Shown here: one piece after another, positions 14,126 to 21,398 of the stretch
Layout of the letters: the number at the start of each line of letters is the position of its first letter
Numbering within the stretch: the stretch's first letter is position 1
IMG/VR virus record: IMGVR_UViG_3300023099_000003
Location: 1 to 50,389 of that record
DNA length: 50,389 nt
Reading direction: 5' to 3' (one strand)
Source of the DNA: a virus
Notes under the pieces: generated by a model
What the model was told of the DNA's origin: nothing
The model's input: the letters and a program-made list of their open reading frames with translations, nothing else
Database searches by the model: none
Program-made: the position numbers and the translations under genes

Positions 14126-15115
14126 TTATTTGTTGTAATTAAGCGCCAACTCCACAGCAGCCCGGTTTTCGTCATTCACGACGCCGGGATTGGCGGCGAT
14201 GAATTGGGCGAGGGGTGTGGCGGGGGTGGTGATGCCCATTTCAGCTAAGCAGGCGATAAAGTCGTCACCGTCAAACATCTCATCCCACAGATCCCGCGCC
14301 TCCTCCTCAGTCATCCGCTTCACCACAACCGTGCTTTCATCCATGTCCGCCAAAGCGTCCAGAATGCGCAGGTGACGAGGGTTGTCTGTGCCGATCACCG
14401 CGCCACCAAACTCTTGATAGAAGTCTGCGGCCATGTCTTCGGGGGTGGTGGGTTCGGGGGTGGCGGTGAGGATTGACCACTCTGACCCGCCGCCAAAGCT
14501 GGGGAGAGAGGCAAGGAAATCTTCGTTTGTGATAGCCCGCTTGCGATAGCCGATGATGTCGCTCGGACATGGGTCATCGTGATTCCAGCAAGGGGAATCT
14601 TTGAAAATTGAGCCTGCGTCGCCATCAGCAAACAAAACCTCACCCCCATCCCAATCATCAGGCGCACTCTCGCCGCCGCCCCAAGGGGTAAAGCCAGCGG
14701 CTAGAGCGTTGTAGGCTGGGTGGTCGCGGGGGAGGCGGATGGCTGATGTGCTTTCCCACCAAATCTGCCGGACATGAAGTTCTTGCGGGCCAGTGCCGTA
14801 GCTATCCATCGACAGCTTGATCACAGTAAGCTCATCATCCCCCAACCACTCAGGCCGGACGCCGTTCACTTCGATGGGGCCGCCCCATTTGTCGGGGGCT
14901 GCATAATGCGGGTGGTCGGCGGGGAGCTTGATGTGGGTGAAGAAGTGGCCCCCGCCAACGAAGAATAACCAGCTCTGTCCTCGCGACTGGTGCCTTGACC
15001 AGGCGTCAGGCGCGTGACCCCAACAAACAATAATATCCTGATCATCCGCAAGCCAGTCCGGCTTATTGGGGTAGTCCACCGCAATCGGTTCACCCCATAC
15101 AATCTCAGTCTCCAT
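14126..15115 (-). CDS. Hypothetical acidic protein with internal repeat, 329 aa
   Basis: ATG 15115 has AGGAG about 7 nt upstream; a GTG one codon earlier is possible. The N-terminal half holds two related units of about 60-70 residues. Each has P-D-W-L or P-E-W-L, a D-D segment, an aromatic core and an L-P-A-D-H-P-x-Y or L-P-R-D-H-P-A-Y ending. The rest is acidic and Trp-rich, with L-W-D-E-M-F-D-G-D-D. The overall charge is strongly negative, which could mimic DNA, but this is a guess. First gene of the leftward replication operon, so probably early. No family recognised. Confidence 0.8.
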   Translation of the reverse strand: METEIVWGEPIAVDYPNKPDWLADDQDIIVCWGHAPDAWSRHQSRGQSWLFFVGGGHFFTHIKLPADHPHYAAPDKWGGPIEVNGVRPEWLGDDELTVIKLSMDSYGTGPQELHVRQIWWESTSAIRLPRDHPAYNALAAGFTPWGGGESAPDDWDGGEVLFADGDAGSIFKDSPCWNHDDPCPSDIIGYRKRAITNEDFLASLPSFGGGSEWSILTATPEPTTPEDMAADFYQEFGGAVIGTDNPRHLRILDALADMDESTVVVKRMTEEEARDLWDEMFDGDDFIACLAEMGITTPATPLAQFIAANPGVVNDENRAAVELALNYNK

Positions 15116-15181
15116 CACTCACTCCTGTTCGCCATTGGCGGTGGCCGACAGCGACGGCCTCTCTGCGCTGTGAATGCCTAC

Positions 15182-15207
15182 TTGCCACGCCTTTATCCCC
15201 GTGGCAA
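15182..15207. promoter_or_regulatory. Perfect inverted repeat, candidate operator/promoter
   Basis: TTGCCACG (15182-15189) and CGTGGCAA (15200-15207) are exact inverted repeats 10 bases apart, in the divergent gap between the 15115 leftward and 15243 rightward genes. Rightward, TTGCCA then 17 nt then CAATAG has promoter spacing, and the leftward reading is equivalent. The dyad would let one dimer control both directions; the HTH protein encoded just downstream is the obvious candidate. Confidence 0.55.
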
Positions 15208-15242
15208 TAGTGAAATCGTCACCGCACAGAGGTATTTCATAA

Positions 15243-15422
15243 ATGACTGATTTGCATTGGATTAGGCAGGCCCTTGCCGACCGGAGGCCGGGAATCGTCG
15301 CCCAAAAAACCGGCCTACATATTAACACGATCATCCGCATTCGCGATGCCGACGATCAAAACCCAAAGCTTAAAACGCTGGAAAAGCTGGCATCCTACCT
15401 GATTGGAGATGGAGAGAAATGA
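15243..15422 (+). CDS. Small XRE/Cro-like HTH protein, 59 aa
   Basis: ATG 15243 lies about 6 nt after AGAGG. I-V-A-Q-K-T-G-L-H-I-N-T-I-I-R-I-R-D forms a classic helix-turn-helix (about residues 18-36) followed by P-K-L-K-T-L-E-K-L-A-S-Y-L, the usual last helix of XRE domains. It lacks any extra domain, so it is Cro-like rather than a CI repressor. The dyad at 15182-15207 lies 35 nt upstream. Its stop overlaps the next start as ATGA. Confidence 0.8.
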   Translation: MTDLHWIRQALADRRPGIVAQKTGLHINTIIRIRDADDQNPKLKTLEKLASYLIGDGEK

Positions 15423-15622
15423 CCATGCTGAACGCTATGACACGGGCCATTATGGAACAGACCGGAGAGAACAAGATAGTTTGCGAAAAGGCCGCGCGAG
15501 CTGGAATTTTAGCCATTCAGCCAAGTTCTGAAATGCTGGAAATTTTAAACGGTGGGGGCCTTCCGTCTTATGTTTGGCAGGACCTTGTGGCCGTCATCCT
15601 AAGCGAGAGGGATGCGGCATAA
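15419..15622 (+). CDS. Hypothetical protein, 67 aa
   Basis: Coupled on both sides: ATGA with the HTH gene and TAATG with the primase gene. Predicted helices, with a central A-G-I-L-A-I-Q-P-S-S-E-M-L-E segment. Its place between a regulator and the primase suggests an accessory replication role, but no domain is recognised. Confidence 0.7.
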   Translation: MTMLNAMTRAIMEQTGENKIVCEKAARAGILAIQPSSEMLEILNGGGLPSYVWQDLVAVILSERDAA

Positions 15623-18075
15623 TGGAAAAAATGAATAAAACTGAGTGGCAGCAACTCAAGGACGATCACCCGATCGCCACTGTGGTGGGGAATGCGATCA
15701 AGCTAAAAAAGGTCGGGCAAGAGTTCACCGCCTGCTGCCCATTCCATGCTGAAAAAAATGCCAGCTTTACCGTCGTGCCCGCCAAACAATTCGCGCACTG
15801 CTTTGGGTGTGGCTGGCATGGAAATGTCGCCCAATTCGTTGCGGCTTTCAACAATATCCCCATGTGGGAGGCCATCGATTTTCTGACTGGCGGGAAAAAA
15901 TCCAAACAGTCGGACGAGGATATCGCCAAGCGCGAACGCATCATGCAAGAACGCGAGGAAGAAGAAAGGCAATATCGCGAAAAGGCGATCCGGCGCGCCC
16001 GCACGATCTGGGATAATGGAGACCGGATAGACCCATTCCATCCCTACCTTGTCCGCAAGGATGTAAGCGCCAGCTACCTGCAGCAGAACAGTGATGGGCT
16101 TATTCTGGTGCCTGTGTTCGGCCCTGATGGTGAAATCCAGTCGATCCAGACAATTGACGACGCAGGAAAAAAGAAGAACCTGCCTGGCGCACCCATGGCT
16201 TATGGCCGCATGAATGTCGGAATATTCGCGGGCCGGAAAATCCTGTGTGAGGGATATGCGACTGCCGCCAGCATCAATGATGCCACAGCCGATATGACAG
16301 TGGTGACATTTGGCGTCGAGAATATGGAGAAAGTCGCGCGGGAAATGGCTGAGGCCGGGGAATATATCATCCTTGCCCCAGACACCGGAACAATTGACCG
16401 CATGGTCAAGCTGGGCCGCGAGTTGGATTGCCCTGTCGTTTCCCCCGCCACAGATTTGGTGTTTCCCGATACGGGAGAGATAGGTAAGGACTTTAACGAT
16501 CAGGCCCAAATTCGCGGCAATGATGATGTTGCCAAAGCATTCAAGGTTGCCATCAAAGCCTTTGCTCAGGAAAAAACACGCCGCGATGAACTGCGCCGTG
16601 AGGATACGGGTCCGGTAGATCTTTGGGCCAAGCCTGAGCCGCCAGACTTCCCTCTGGGTATTTTCCCCGACAAGATCGAGCGCATGGCTGTAGCGCGTGG
16701 CGAGCAAATCGGGTGCGACCCAGCCGGTATTGCCATTGCCGGGATTGTCGCTTGTGGCGCGGCTATATCTGACACGATTACGCTCAAAATGAATCGTAAT
16801 GAGCCGTGGTGGGAGCGGGCTTGCATGTGGGGTCTGTTGATCGGGGTTCCGTCAACAAACAAGTCCGCCATGCTCAAGGTTGCGACAGGCAAGATCAAGG
16901 AAATCGATAAAGGCATGATGCTGGCTAATAACCGCGCCATGCTCGATTGGCAGGATGCCGGCGGCACAAAAAGTGGCGATCCATCACCCCCGCACCCGCG
17001 CTTGCGTATTGAAGATACGACAATGGAAGCCGCGCAAGAAGTCTGCCGCTATAGCCCTGATGGAATCCTGTCCATCCAGGATGAAATGGAGGGCTTCTTT
17101 GGGGGTATCGAAAAATACGCCGGGGGCAAGGGCGGTGGCCGTGATCGGTCATTCTGGATTGGCGCATACAATGGTGGGTCCTACACGGTAAACCGCATTG
17201 GACGCGGCGGTCCAGGCGGGTTCATTATCGACAACCTATCCATGTCTATGATCGGGGGGATCCAGCCAGATCCGGTGAAGCGCATTATGTCAGGCCTGTC
17301 CGATAACGGGTTGATGCAGCGCTTTATGCCCATTGTCCTGAAGGATGGATATTTTGGTGAGGATAAGCCAATCCCCCCCGTAGCAGAGGAATATGATGGC
17401 CTGATCGAACAGCTTCATTCCCTGAGGATCAAGCGCGAGGGCGGGTTCTTTTTAAGAGACTATCTCGAATTTGATGATGAGGCGCAGGAGATCCAGTATC
17501 GCACATCGCGCTTCCATTTCGAGCGCATGAAGGCCCTCGAAAGCGTCAACCCGATGCTCTCGACCCACATGGGCAAGTTCAATGGTTTCTTTGGCCGTCT
17601 GTGCATCATCTGGCACTGCATTGAACACGCCGGGGAAGAATTGCCGCAAAAGATTTCAGTTGAAACGGCGTCCAAGGTTGAGGCGTTCCTGCATGATTTC
17701 CTGATGGCCCATTCAACAGCTTTCTATGTCGGTATGCTCGGGATGACACCAGACCATGACCGCCTGACTGCCGTTGCTGGCTATATCGTGGCTCACAAGC
17801 TGGAAACCGTCACCATGCGCACCATTGGTCAGAATGTGCGCGCCATGAAGAAGATTGACCGCCAGGAAGCCGCTGCCGTGTTCGAGCAGCTTGAGGCTCT
17901 TGGGTGGCTTGAGCAGGACCACAAGCGCAAGGATGCACCATCATGGAAGGTGGACCCGCAAGTCCATATCAAGTTTGAAATGAAGGGCCTGAAGGAGGCT
18001 GAGCAGCGCGCCGAGGTTCGCAAGATTATCGCTGAGACGGTTGAGGATCGACGCGCGGCAAGGAGGGGTGAATGA
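15622..18075 (+). CDS. Primase with Toprim and DUF3987-type helicase region, 817 aa
   Basis: ATG 15622 overlaps the previous stop as TAATG. N-terminal CHC2-type zinc finger: C39, H42, C60, C63 (C-P-F-H ... C-F-G-C). A Toprim-like segment (I-L-C-E-G-Y-A-T-A, about residues 205-215) marks the RNA-primer-synthesis core. From about residue 330 the protein resembles DUF3987 ATPases; the expected P-loop (about 405-413) reads G-V-P-S-T-N-K-S, with Asn where Gly is usual. The C-terminus may be a winged helix. It probably primes and unwinds at the phage origin. The iteron region lies directly behind the gene. Confidence 0.88.
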   Translation: MEKMNKTEWQQLKDDHPIATVVGNAIKLKKVGQEFTACCPFHAEKNASFTVVPAKQFAHCFGCGWHGNVAQFVAAFNNIPMWEAIDFLTGGKKSKQSDEDIAKRERIMQEREEEERQYREKAIRRARTIWDNGDRIDPFHPYLVRKDVSASYLQQNSDGLILVPVFGPDGEIQSIQTIDDAGKKKNLPGAPMAYGRMNVGIFAGRKILCEGYATAASINDATADMTVVTFGVENMEKVAREMAEAGEYIILAPDTGTIDRMVKLGRELDCPVVSPATDLVFPDTGEIGKDFNDQAQIRGNDDVAKAFKVAIKAFAQEKTRRDELRREDTGPVDLWAKPEPPDFPLGIFPDKIERMAVARGEQIGCDPAGIAIAGIVACGAAISDTITLKMNRNEPWWERACMWGLLIGVPSTNKSAMLKVATGKIKEIDKGMMLANNRAMLDWQDAGGTKSGDPSPPHPRLRIEDTTMEAAQEVCRYSPDGILSIQDEMEGFFGGIEKYAGGKGGGRDRSFWIGAYNGGSYTVNRIGRGGPGGFIIDNLSMSMIGGIQPDPVKRIMSGLSDNGLMQRFMPIVLKDGYFGEDKPIPPVAEEYDGLIEQLHSLRIKREGGFFLRDYLEFDDEAQEIQYRTSRFHFERMKALESVNPMLSTHMGKFNGFFGRLCIIWHCIEHAGEELPQKISVETASKVEAFLHDFLMAHSTAFYVGMLGMTPDHDRLTAVAGYIVAHKLETVTMRTIGQNVRAMKKIDRQEAAAVFEQLEALGWLEQDHKRKDAPSWKVDPQVHIKFEMKGLKEAEQRAEVRKIIAETVEDRRAARRGE

Positions 18076-18080
18076 AAACT

Positions 18081-18223
18081 GTCTACGGTTGTCTACGGTT
18101 AAAATGGCAAAAACAGGCCCAGACCGTAGACGACCGTAGCTTGTGTGTAATAGATATTTTTAAAACCTTTTTTCTACCGAAAGCGCACGTCGCGCGCGCG
18201 CATAAGCACCACTTGTCTACGGT
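18081..18223. repeat. Iteron-like GTCTACGGT repeats, candidate replication origin
   Basis: GTCTACGGT occurs as two adjacent direct copies (18081 and 18091, 10-bp pitch), inverted at 18123-18131, as a truncated inverted copy at 18133-18140, and again directly at 18215-18223. The outer copies have arms that match further: AAAACAG...AGACCGTAGAC against GTCTACGGTCTGTTTT. An AT-rich block (18155-18180) and a CG-rich run lie between. Repeats, an AT-rich stretch and position behind the primase gene suggest a replication origin; an operator array is the alternative. The whole non-coding gap is 18076-18241. Confidence 0.6.
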
Positions 18224-18241
18224 CTGTTTTAGGAGAATTTT

Positions 18242-18415
18242 ATGAGAAAATGCTCGACCTGCCAGTTTTGGGATCGCTACGTGATGAATGACGGGGTTTG
18301 CAGATTTAATCCTCCTATCATGTTGAAGGATGAAAAGTTCGGCGTATGGCCAGCAGTGGAGGGCGATGATTGGTGCGGGAAGTTCGAGCCTAAAGGCATC
18401 GCAATCCAGAAATGA
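18242..18415 (+). CDS. Small Cys-rich zinc-binding protein, 57 aa
   Basis: ATG 18242 follows AGGAG with 7-nt spacing. C-S-T-C-Q-F-W near the start, G-V-C-R-F-N-P-P in the middle and D-D-W-C-G-K-F-E-P near the end make a four-Cys zinc-binding pattern. I know this pattern from many small phage proteins that lack a defined role. Stop overlaps the next start (ATGA). It lies directly downstream of the iterons, so it may be regulated by them. Confidence 0.8.
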   Translation: MRKCSTCQFWDRYVMNDGVCRFNPPIMLKDEKFGVWPAVEGDDWCGKFEPKGIAIQK

Positions 18416-18603
18416 CCTACACCGGACCCTTACCCCCAACCTTCACCCCCACCCAATGGCGGCGACCCGATACGGGCGAGATGAAACTGCAAGTCGTCTA
18501 TCGCTCAGGCTGGGTGGACCGTGAGCCATGCACCGCTGGCCAACGCAGATGGACTGATACCGGGTCGGAGTGGGATATTGTAGGGGTGAAGAAATGGGGT
18601 TGA
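18412..18603 (+). CDS. Hypothetical protein, 63 aa
   Basis: ATGA-coupled to the Cys-rich gene. Beta-rich and aromatic (Q-V-V-Y-R-S-G-W-V, R-R-W-T-D-T-G-S-E-W-D-I-V-G-V). No family recognised. The stop lies 2 nt into the promoter-like TTGACG of the next accessory cassette. Confidence 0.7.
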   Translation: MTYTGPLPPTFTPTQWRRPDTGEMKLQVVYRSGWVDREPCTAGQRRWTDTGSEWDIVGVKKWG

Positions 18604-18657
18604 CGGGGTAAAAGGGTTAGTGCATATAAGGGGCATTGAAGAGATGGAGAATTTGAA
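18600..18657 (+). promoter_or_regulatory. Accessory-gene leader, copy A
   Basis: TTGACG (18600-18605), 17-nt spacer containing GGGTTAGTG, then CATATA, then GATGGAGAAT and the start codon at 18658. Shares GGGTTAGTGCAT with copy B (28.4 kb, other strand) and GATGGAGAAT with all copies. Confidence 0.6.
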
Positions 18658-18846
18658 ATGAGCTTTGAACTTCAGCAGACCGTAGAAACAATCACCGCTC
18701 GTTACGACGCCGCACGGATGCTCGACAGCAACCCGGAATATGTTGCCCGTAGGGATGCTCGCCTTGCCGCAGACACCGCAGACTATTACCGCGAACGCCG
18801 CCTCAAGAATATCCGGCGATACTTGCGTGAAAGGGCCGCACGGTGA
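18658..18846 (+). CDS. Hypothetical basic helical protein, 62 aa
   Basis: Start is set by GGAG 8 nt upstream in the shared leader. Composition is Arg/Ala/Tyr-rich and fully helical; the C-terminal third is very basic (R-E-R-R-L-K-N-I-R-R-Y). GTGA overlap with the next gene. Likely an accessory (moron) gene with its own promoter. Function unknown. Confidence 0.7.
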   Translation: MSFELQQTVETITARYDAARMLDSNPEYVARRDARLAADTADYYRERRLKNIRRYLRERAAR

Positions 18847-19019
18847 AGGTCCACGCCGCAACCTACTGGGGGACGCGTGGCCTCACGTTTTGTGGCATCA
18901 GGGTTACTGGCCGTGTCGGTGACACTGAACGCGCAACCGGCCCCAAGCACAATCCGGTGCGGACGAGCCGCAAGCCATCAGAAATAACCTGTGGTTCTTG
19001 CAACCGAGTTCGATACTAA
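18843..19019 (+). CDS. Small zinc-knuckle-like protein, 58 aa
   Basis: GTG start overlaps the previous stop (GTGA). C-terminal C-G-S-C with an earlier Cys at residue 17 could bind zinc; the middle is basic (K-H-N-P-V-R-T-S-R-K). Too short to place in a family. Second gene of the accessory pair controlled by leader A. Confidence 0.6.
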   Translation: MKVHAATYWGTRGLTFCGIRVTGRVGDTERATGPKHNPVRTSRKPSEITCGSCNRVRY

Positions 19020-19024
19020 CCCAC

Positions 19025-19053
19025 TTGACACCCCCGCCTCATAAAGCCATACC
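19025..19053 (+). promoter_or_regulatory. Possible promoter before the packaging genes
   Basis: TTGACA (19025-19030), 17-nt spacer, CATACC (19048-19053). The -35 is perfect, the -10 weak. It stands at the start of the late region, before the exported protein and terminase genes. Confidence 0.35.
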
Positions 19054-19127
19054 CCAAACCGCAAGGGTCGAGGTGCTCCATCCCTCCCCTTGCAACCAAC
19101 CCAGCATGGAGATAGATGGGGATTGTT

Positions 19128-19562
19128 ATGTATAGGTTCCTTTTTCCCCTACTGGCTCTAGCCACCCCTGCCACGGCTCAAGTCACCCACAAGGTGAATG
19201 AGTTCACGGGCAAGCAATCCTTCGAGATCAATCGTGGCCCAACTGAACCGGCATGGTCGGTTGATTGCGACCCCGAGTGCCAGCCCCCGGTATTCATCAC
19301 CGCCGTCAAGGCAAGCAGCCGCACGGGGTATAATACCGCTACCATTCGCGGTGGGCAGGAATTGCTGTTTGTGGACGGCGGCAAGGTTGTGGGTGCATGT
19401 GATCGCTATGGGTGCCATGTGACCCAGATTGTTGCGTTGGTGGTCCCTGCGTTCCCCCAAGGCGGTGAAGTCATGCTGACAGGCTCTGCGCCTGATTTGG
19501 TGGTGCAGATGGACCAGAAGGATTATGACGAGCTGATGGAGGCTGTTGGTCGTGGCGGGTAA
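19128..19562 (+). CDS. Exported protein with signal peptide, 144 aa
   Basis: ATG 19128 (GGGGA upstream) or ATG 19116 (GGAG upstream, spacing 4). Residues 1-18 form a short Sec signal (Tyr-Arg, then F-L-F-P-L-L-A-L-A-T-P), ending in A-T-A before Gln, a good signal-peptidase site with no lipobox. The mature part is beta-rich, with four Cys (D-C-D-P-E-C and C-D-R-Y-G-C) that could form two disulphides in the periplasm. It overlaps the terminase small-subunit start. A periplasmic protein is unusual here; superinfection exclusion is one possibility, without direct evidence. Confidence 0.75.
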   Translation: MYRFLFPLLALATPATAQVTHKVNEFTGKQSFEINRGPTEPAWSVDCDPECQPPVFITAVKASSRTGYNTATIRGGQELLFVDGGKVVGACDRYGCHVTQIVALVVPAFPQGGEVMLTGSAPDLVVQMDQKDYDELMEAVGRGG

Positions 19563-19950
19563 GGTTGCTCAATCCAAGCTAGACAACCCGGCTATCATCA
19601 AAGAGCTTTGCACTCGCCTTGCATCGGGCGAGGCCATGCACGTTATCTGCCAAGATAAGCATATGCCATCGTCCAGCATGGTCTATGCGCGTATGGGTGA
19701 GGATGAAGACTTTCGGACAATTATCGCGGGCGCGCGCGAAGCTCAGCAAGAGTTTGAAGCGGACAATATCATCCGCATGGCAGACGAGGCCACCGAGGAA
19801 GATTGGCAGGTAGTGAAGCTCCGTATTTGGGCGCGTCAATGGCGCGCGTCGAAGTTGGCTCCCAAACGCTACGGCGATAAACTGGATCTATCCAGCAGTG
19901 ATGGCTCCATGACCCCAGCGCGAGAGCCTAGCTATAAGCTGGTGGACTGA
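19552..19950 (+). CDS. Terminase small subunit, 132 aa
   Basis: GTG 19552 has GGAGG 9 nt upstream; TTG 19546 is too close. The N-terminal half is a helix-turn-helix (I-I-K-E-L-C-T-R-L-A-S-G-E-A-M-H-V-I, then S-S-M-V-Y-A-R-M), the DNA-recognition part of small terminases. The middle Glu/Ala helix serves oligomerisation, and R-I-W-A-R-Q-W-R-A-S-K-L-A-P-K-R-Y-G-D-K is typical of the C-terminal region in the DUF-type small terminases of PBSX-like phages. It recognises the packaging site and hands DNA to the large subunit, with which it overlaps by one base. Confidence 0.85.
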   Translation: MAGKVAQSKLDNPAIIKELCTRLASGEAMHVICQDKHMPSSSMVYARMGEDEDFRTIIAGAREAQQEFEADNIIRMADEATEEDWQVVKLRIWARQWRASKLAPKRYGDKLDLSSSDGSMTPAREPSYKLVD

Positions 19951-21398
19951 TGGCCAGCCTGCCGGTTGATGACGCGCCGGTTTTCGACTGCCCCATCCCC
20001 GGTATATTTCGGCCATTCCTGCAGGCCGCACGATTCAAGTGCGCCTATGGTGGCCGGGGTAGTTCCAAGACGCGGACCGTCATCACCCTTCTGGTCAACA
20101 ACGTGCTACACGCTGGGTGGCGCGTGGTGTGCTTCCGCGAACTGATGGAGGCGATTGCCGAGAGCAGTTACCAGGAAATTGTCGAAGAAATCGATCGCCG
20201 CAATCTGGGCGCGTTCTTCAACATCAAGCAAACCGAAATCACTTGCCCCTCGTCTGGCGGCGTGTTCAAGTTTTCAGGCCTCCGCGCCAGTTCCAAGCGG
20301 CTGCAAAATCAAAAGCTCAAGGGCTTCTCCAATTTCGATGCGGCATTCATTGATGAGGGTGAAAGCATCACCAAGGATAGCTGGAATGCGCTGGTGCCGA
20401 CCATGCGCAAGTCCGGCTCCGAGATTTACGTCTGCTTCAACCCCGCCAGCCCCTTGGATTTCATCTATCAGGCATTTGTCACTGAGCCGATTTACCCGGC
20501 TGAATTGCATGGCAAGCCCTACTGCATCACACTGAAGGTCAACTACACGGACAACCCGTTCTTCCCGCAAGAGCTGGAGGATGATGCCGAGTTGATGCGG
20601 GTGGTGGACCCTGAGCTTTACCGCCATGTCTATCTGGGCGAGCCTGTCGCGGATAATGCGCTGGCGATCATCAAGCCGACATGGGTTGAGGCGGCTGTGG
20701 ACGCCCACCTATATATTCCCAACTTCCCCACTGGCGGCGGGCGGATTGGCGGCATGGACGTATCTGGAGGCGTTGAGGGTGATGTGATCGCGCCCAAGTC
20801 GAACGACCCCAATGCTCTCGCATGGCGCTATGGCTGCGTGTTGTCTGGCCTGGATGAATGGCACGATGAAAACCCCAACAAGGCCGCTGCCTATGCCTAT
20901 CCCATTGTCCAGCGCGAGAAGCTGGACACGTTGCATATAGACGATATTGGGGTAGGCGCGTCAGTGCCGGGTGAGTTCAAGCGTTTGGCTGGCAATGACA
21001 AGAGTTGCGCCTTTGTCGGTTGGACGGCTTCTGAAAAGCCCGTGAATGACGACAAGGAATATCAGCCTGGCAAGACCCATGGCGATATGTTTGCCAACCT
21101 CAAGGCCCAAGGCTGGGGGATGCTGGGCGACCGATTCCGCAACACATGGCAAGCCCGCAACGGTCTGCCCTATGATGCCGATCAGTTGATTTCCATCCCG
21201 TCCGGTCTGCCTATGCGGGCCAAGCTGCAGGCCGAACTGTCGCAACCTCGCCGTGAAAGCGTCAATGGGCGCATGAAGGTGGAGGGCAAGAAGTCACTCA
21301 AGGCGCGCGGCGTTCCATCGCACAACCTTGCCGACGCGGTGGTCATGGCGTATGCGACAGAAAAGCGCACAGGTTATAACTGGGATGCATTCAAATGA
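19950..21398 (+). CDS. Terminase large subunit, 482 aa
   Basis: Packaging motor ATPase and nuclease. Walker A G-G-R-G-S-S-K-T (34-41), Walker B A-F-I-D-E-G-E (132-138, catalytic Glu 136) and coupling motif C-F-N-P (about 168) form the ATPase. The C-terminal nuclease has acidic residues in G-G-M-D-V-S-G-G (about residue 270), H-I-D-D-I-G-V-G (about 330) and N-L-A-D-A-V-V-M-A (about 460). The G-G-R-G-S-S-K-T form is typical of the Terminase_3/PBSX group. It overlaps the portal start as ATGA. Confidence 0.95.
   Translation: MASLPVDDAPVFDCPIPGIFRPFLQAARFKCAYGGRGSSKTRTVITLLVNNVLHAGWRVVCFRELMEAIAESSYQEIVEEIDRRNLGAFFNIKQTEITCPSSGGVFKFSGLRASSKRLQNQKLKGFSNFDAAFIDEGESITKDSWNALVPTMRKSGSEIYVCFNPASPLDFIYQAFVTEPIYPAELHGKPYCITLKVNYTDNPFFPQELEDDAELMRVVDPELYRHVYLGEPVADNALAIIKPTWVEAAVDAHLYIPNFPTGGGRIGGMDVSGGVEGDVIAPKSNDPNALAWRYGCVLSGLDEWHDENPNKAAAYAYPIVQREKLDTLHIDDIGVGASVPGEFKRLAGNDKSCAFVGWTASEKPVNDDKEYQPGKTHGDMFANLKAQGWGMLGDRFRNTWQARNGLPYDADQLISIPSGLPMRAKLQAELSQPRRESVNGRMKVEGKKSLKARGVPSHNLADAVVMAYATEKRTGYNWDAFK

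Noticed and set aside
15703-16707. 334-aa leftward frame opposite the primase
   Set aside because: Antisense shadow of the primase N-terminal region.
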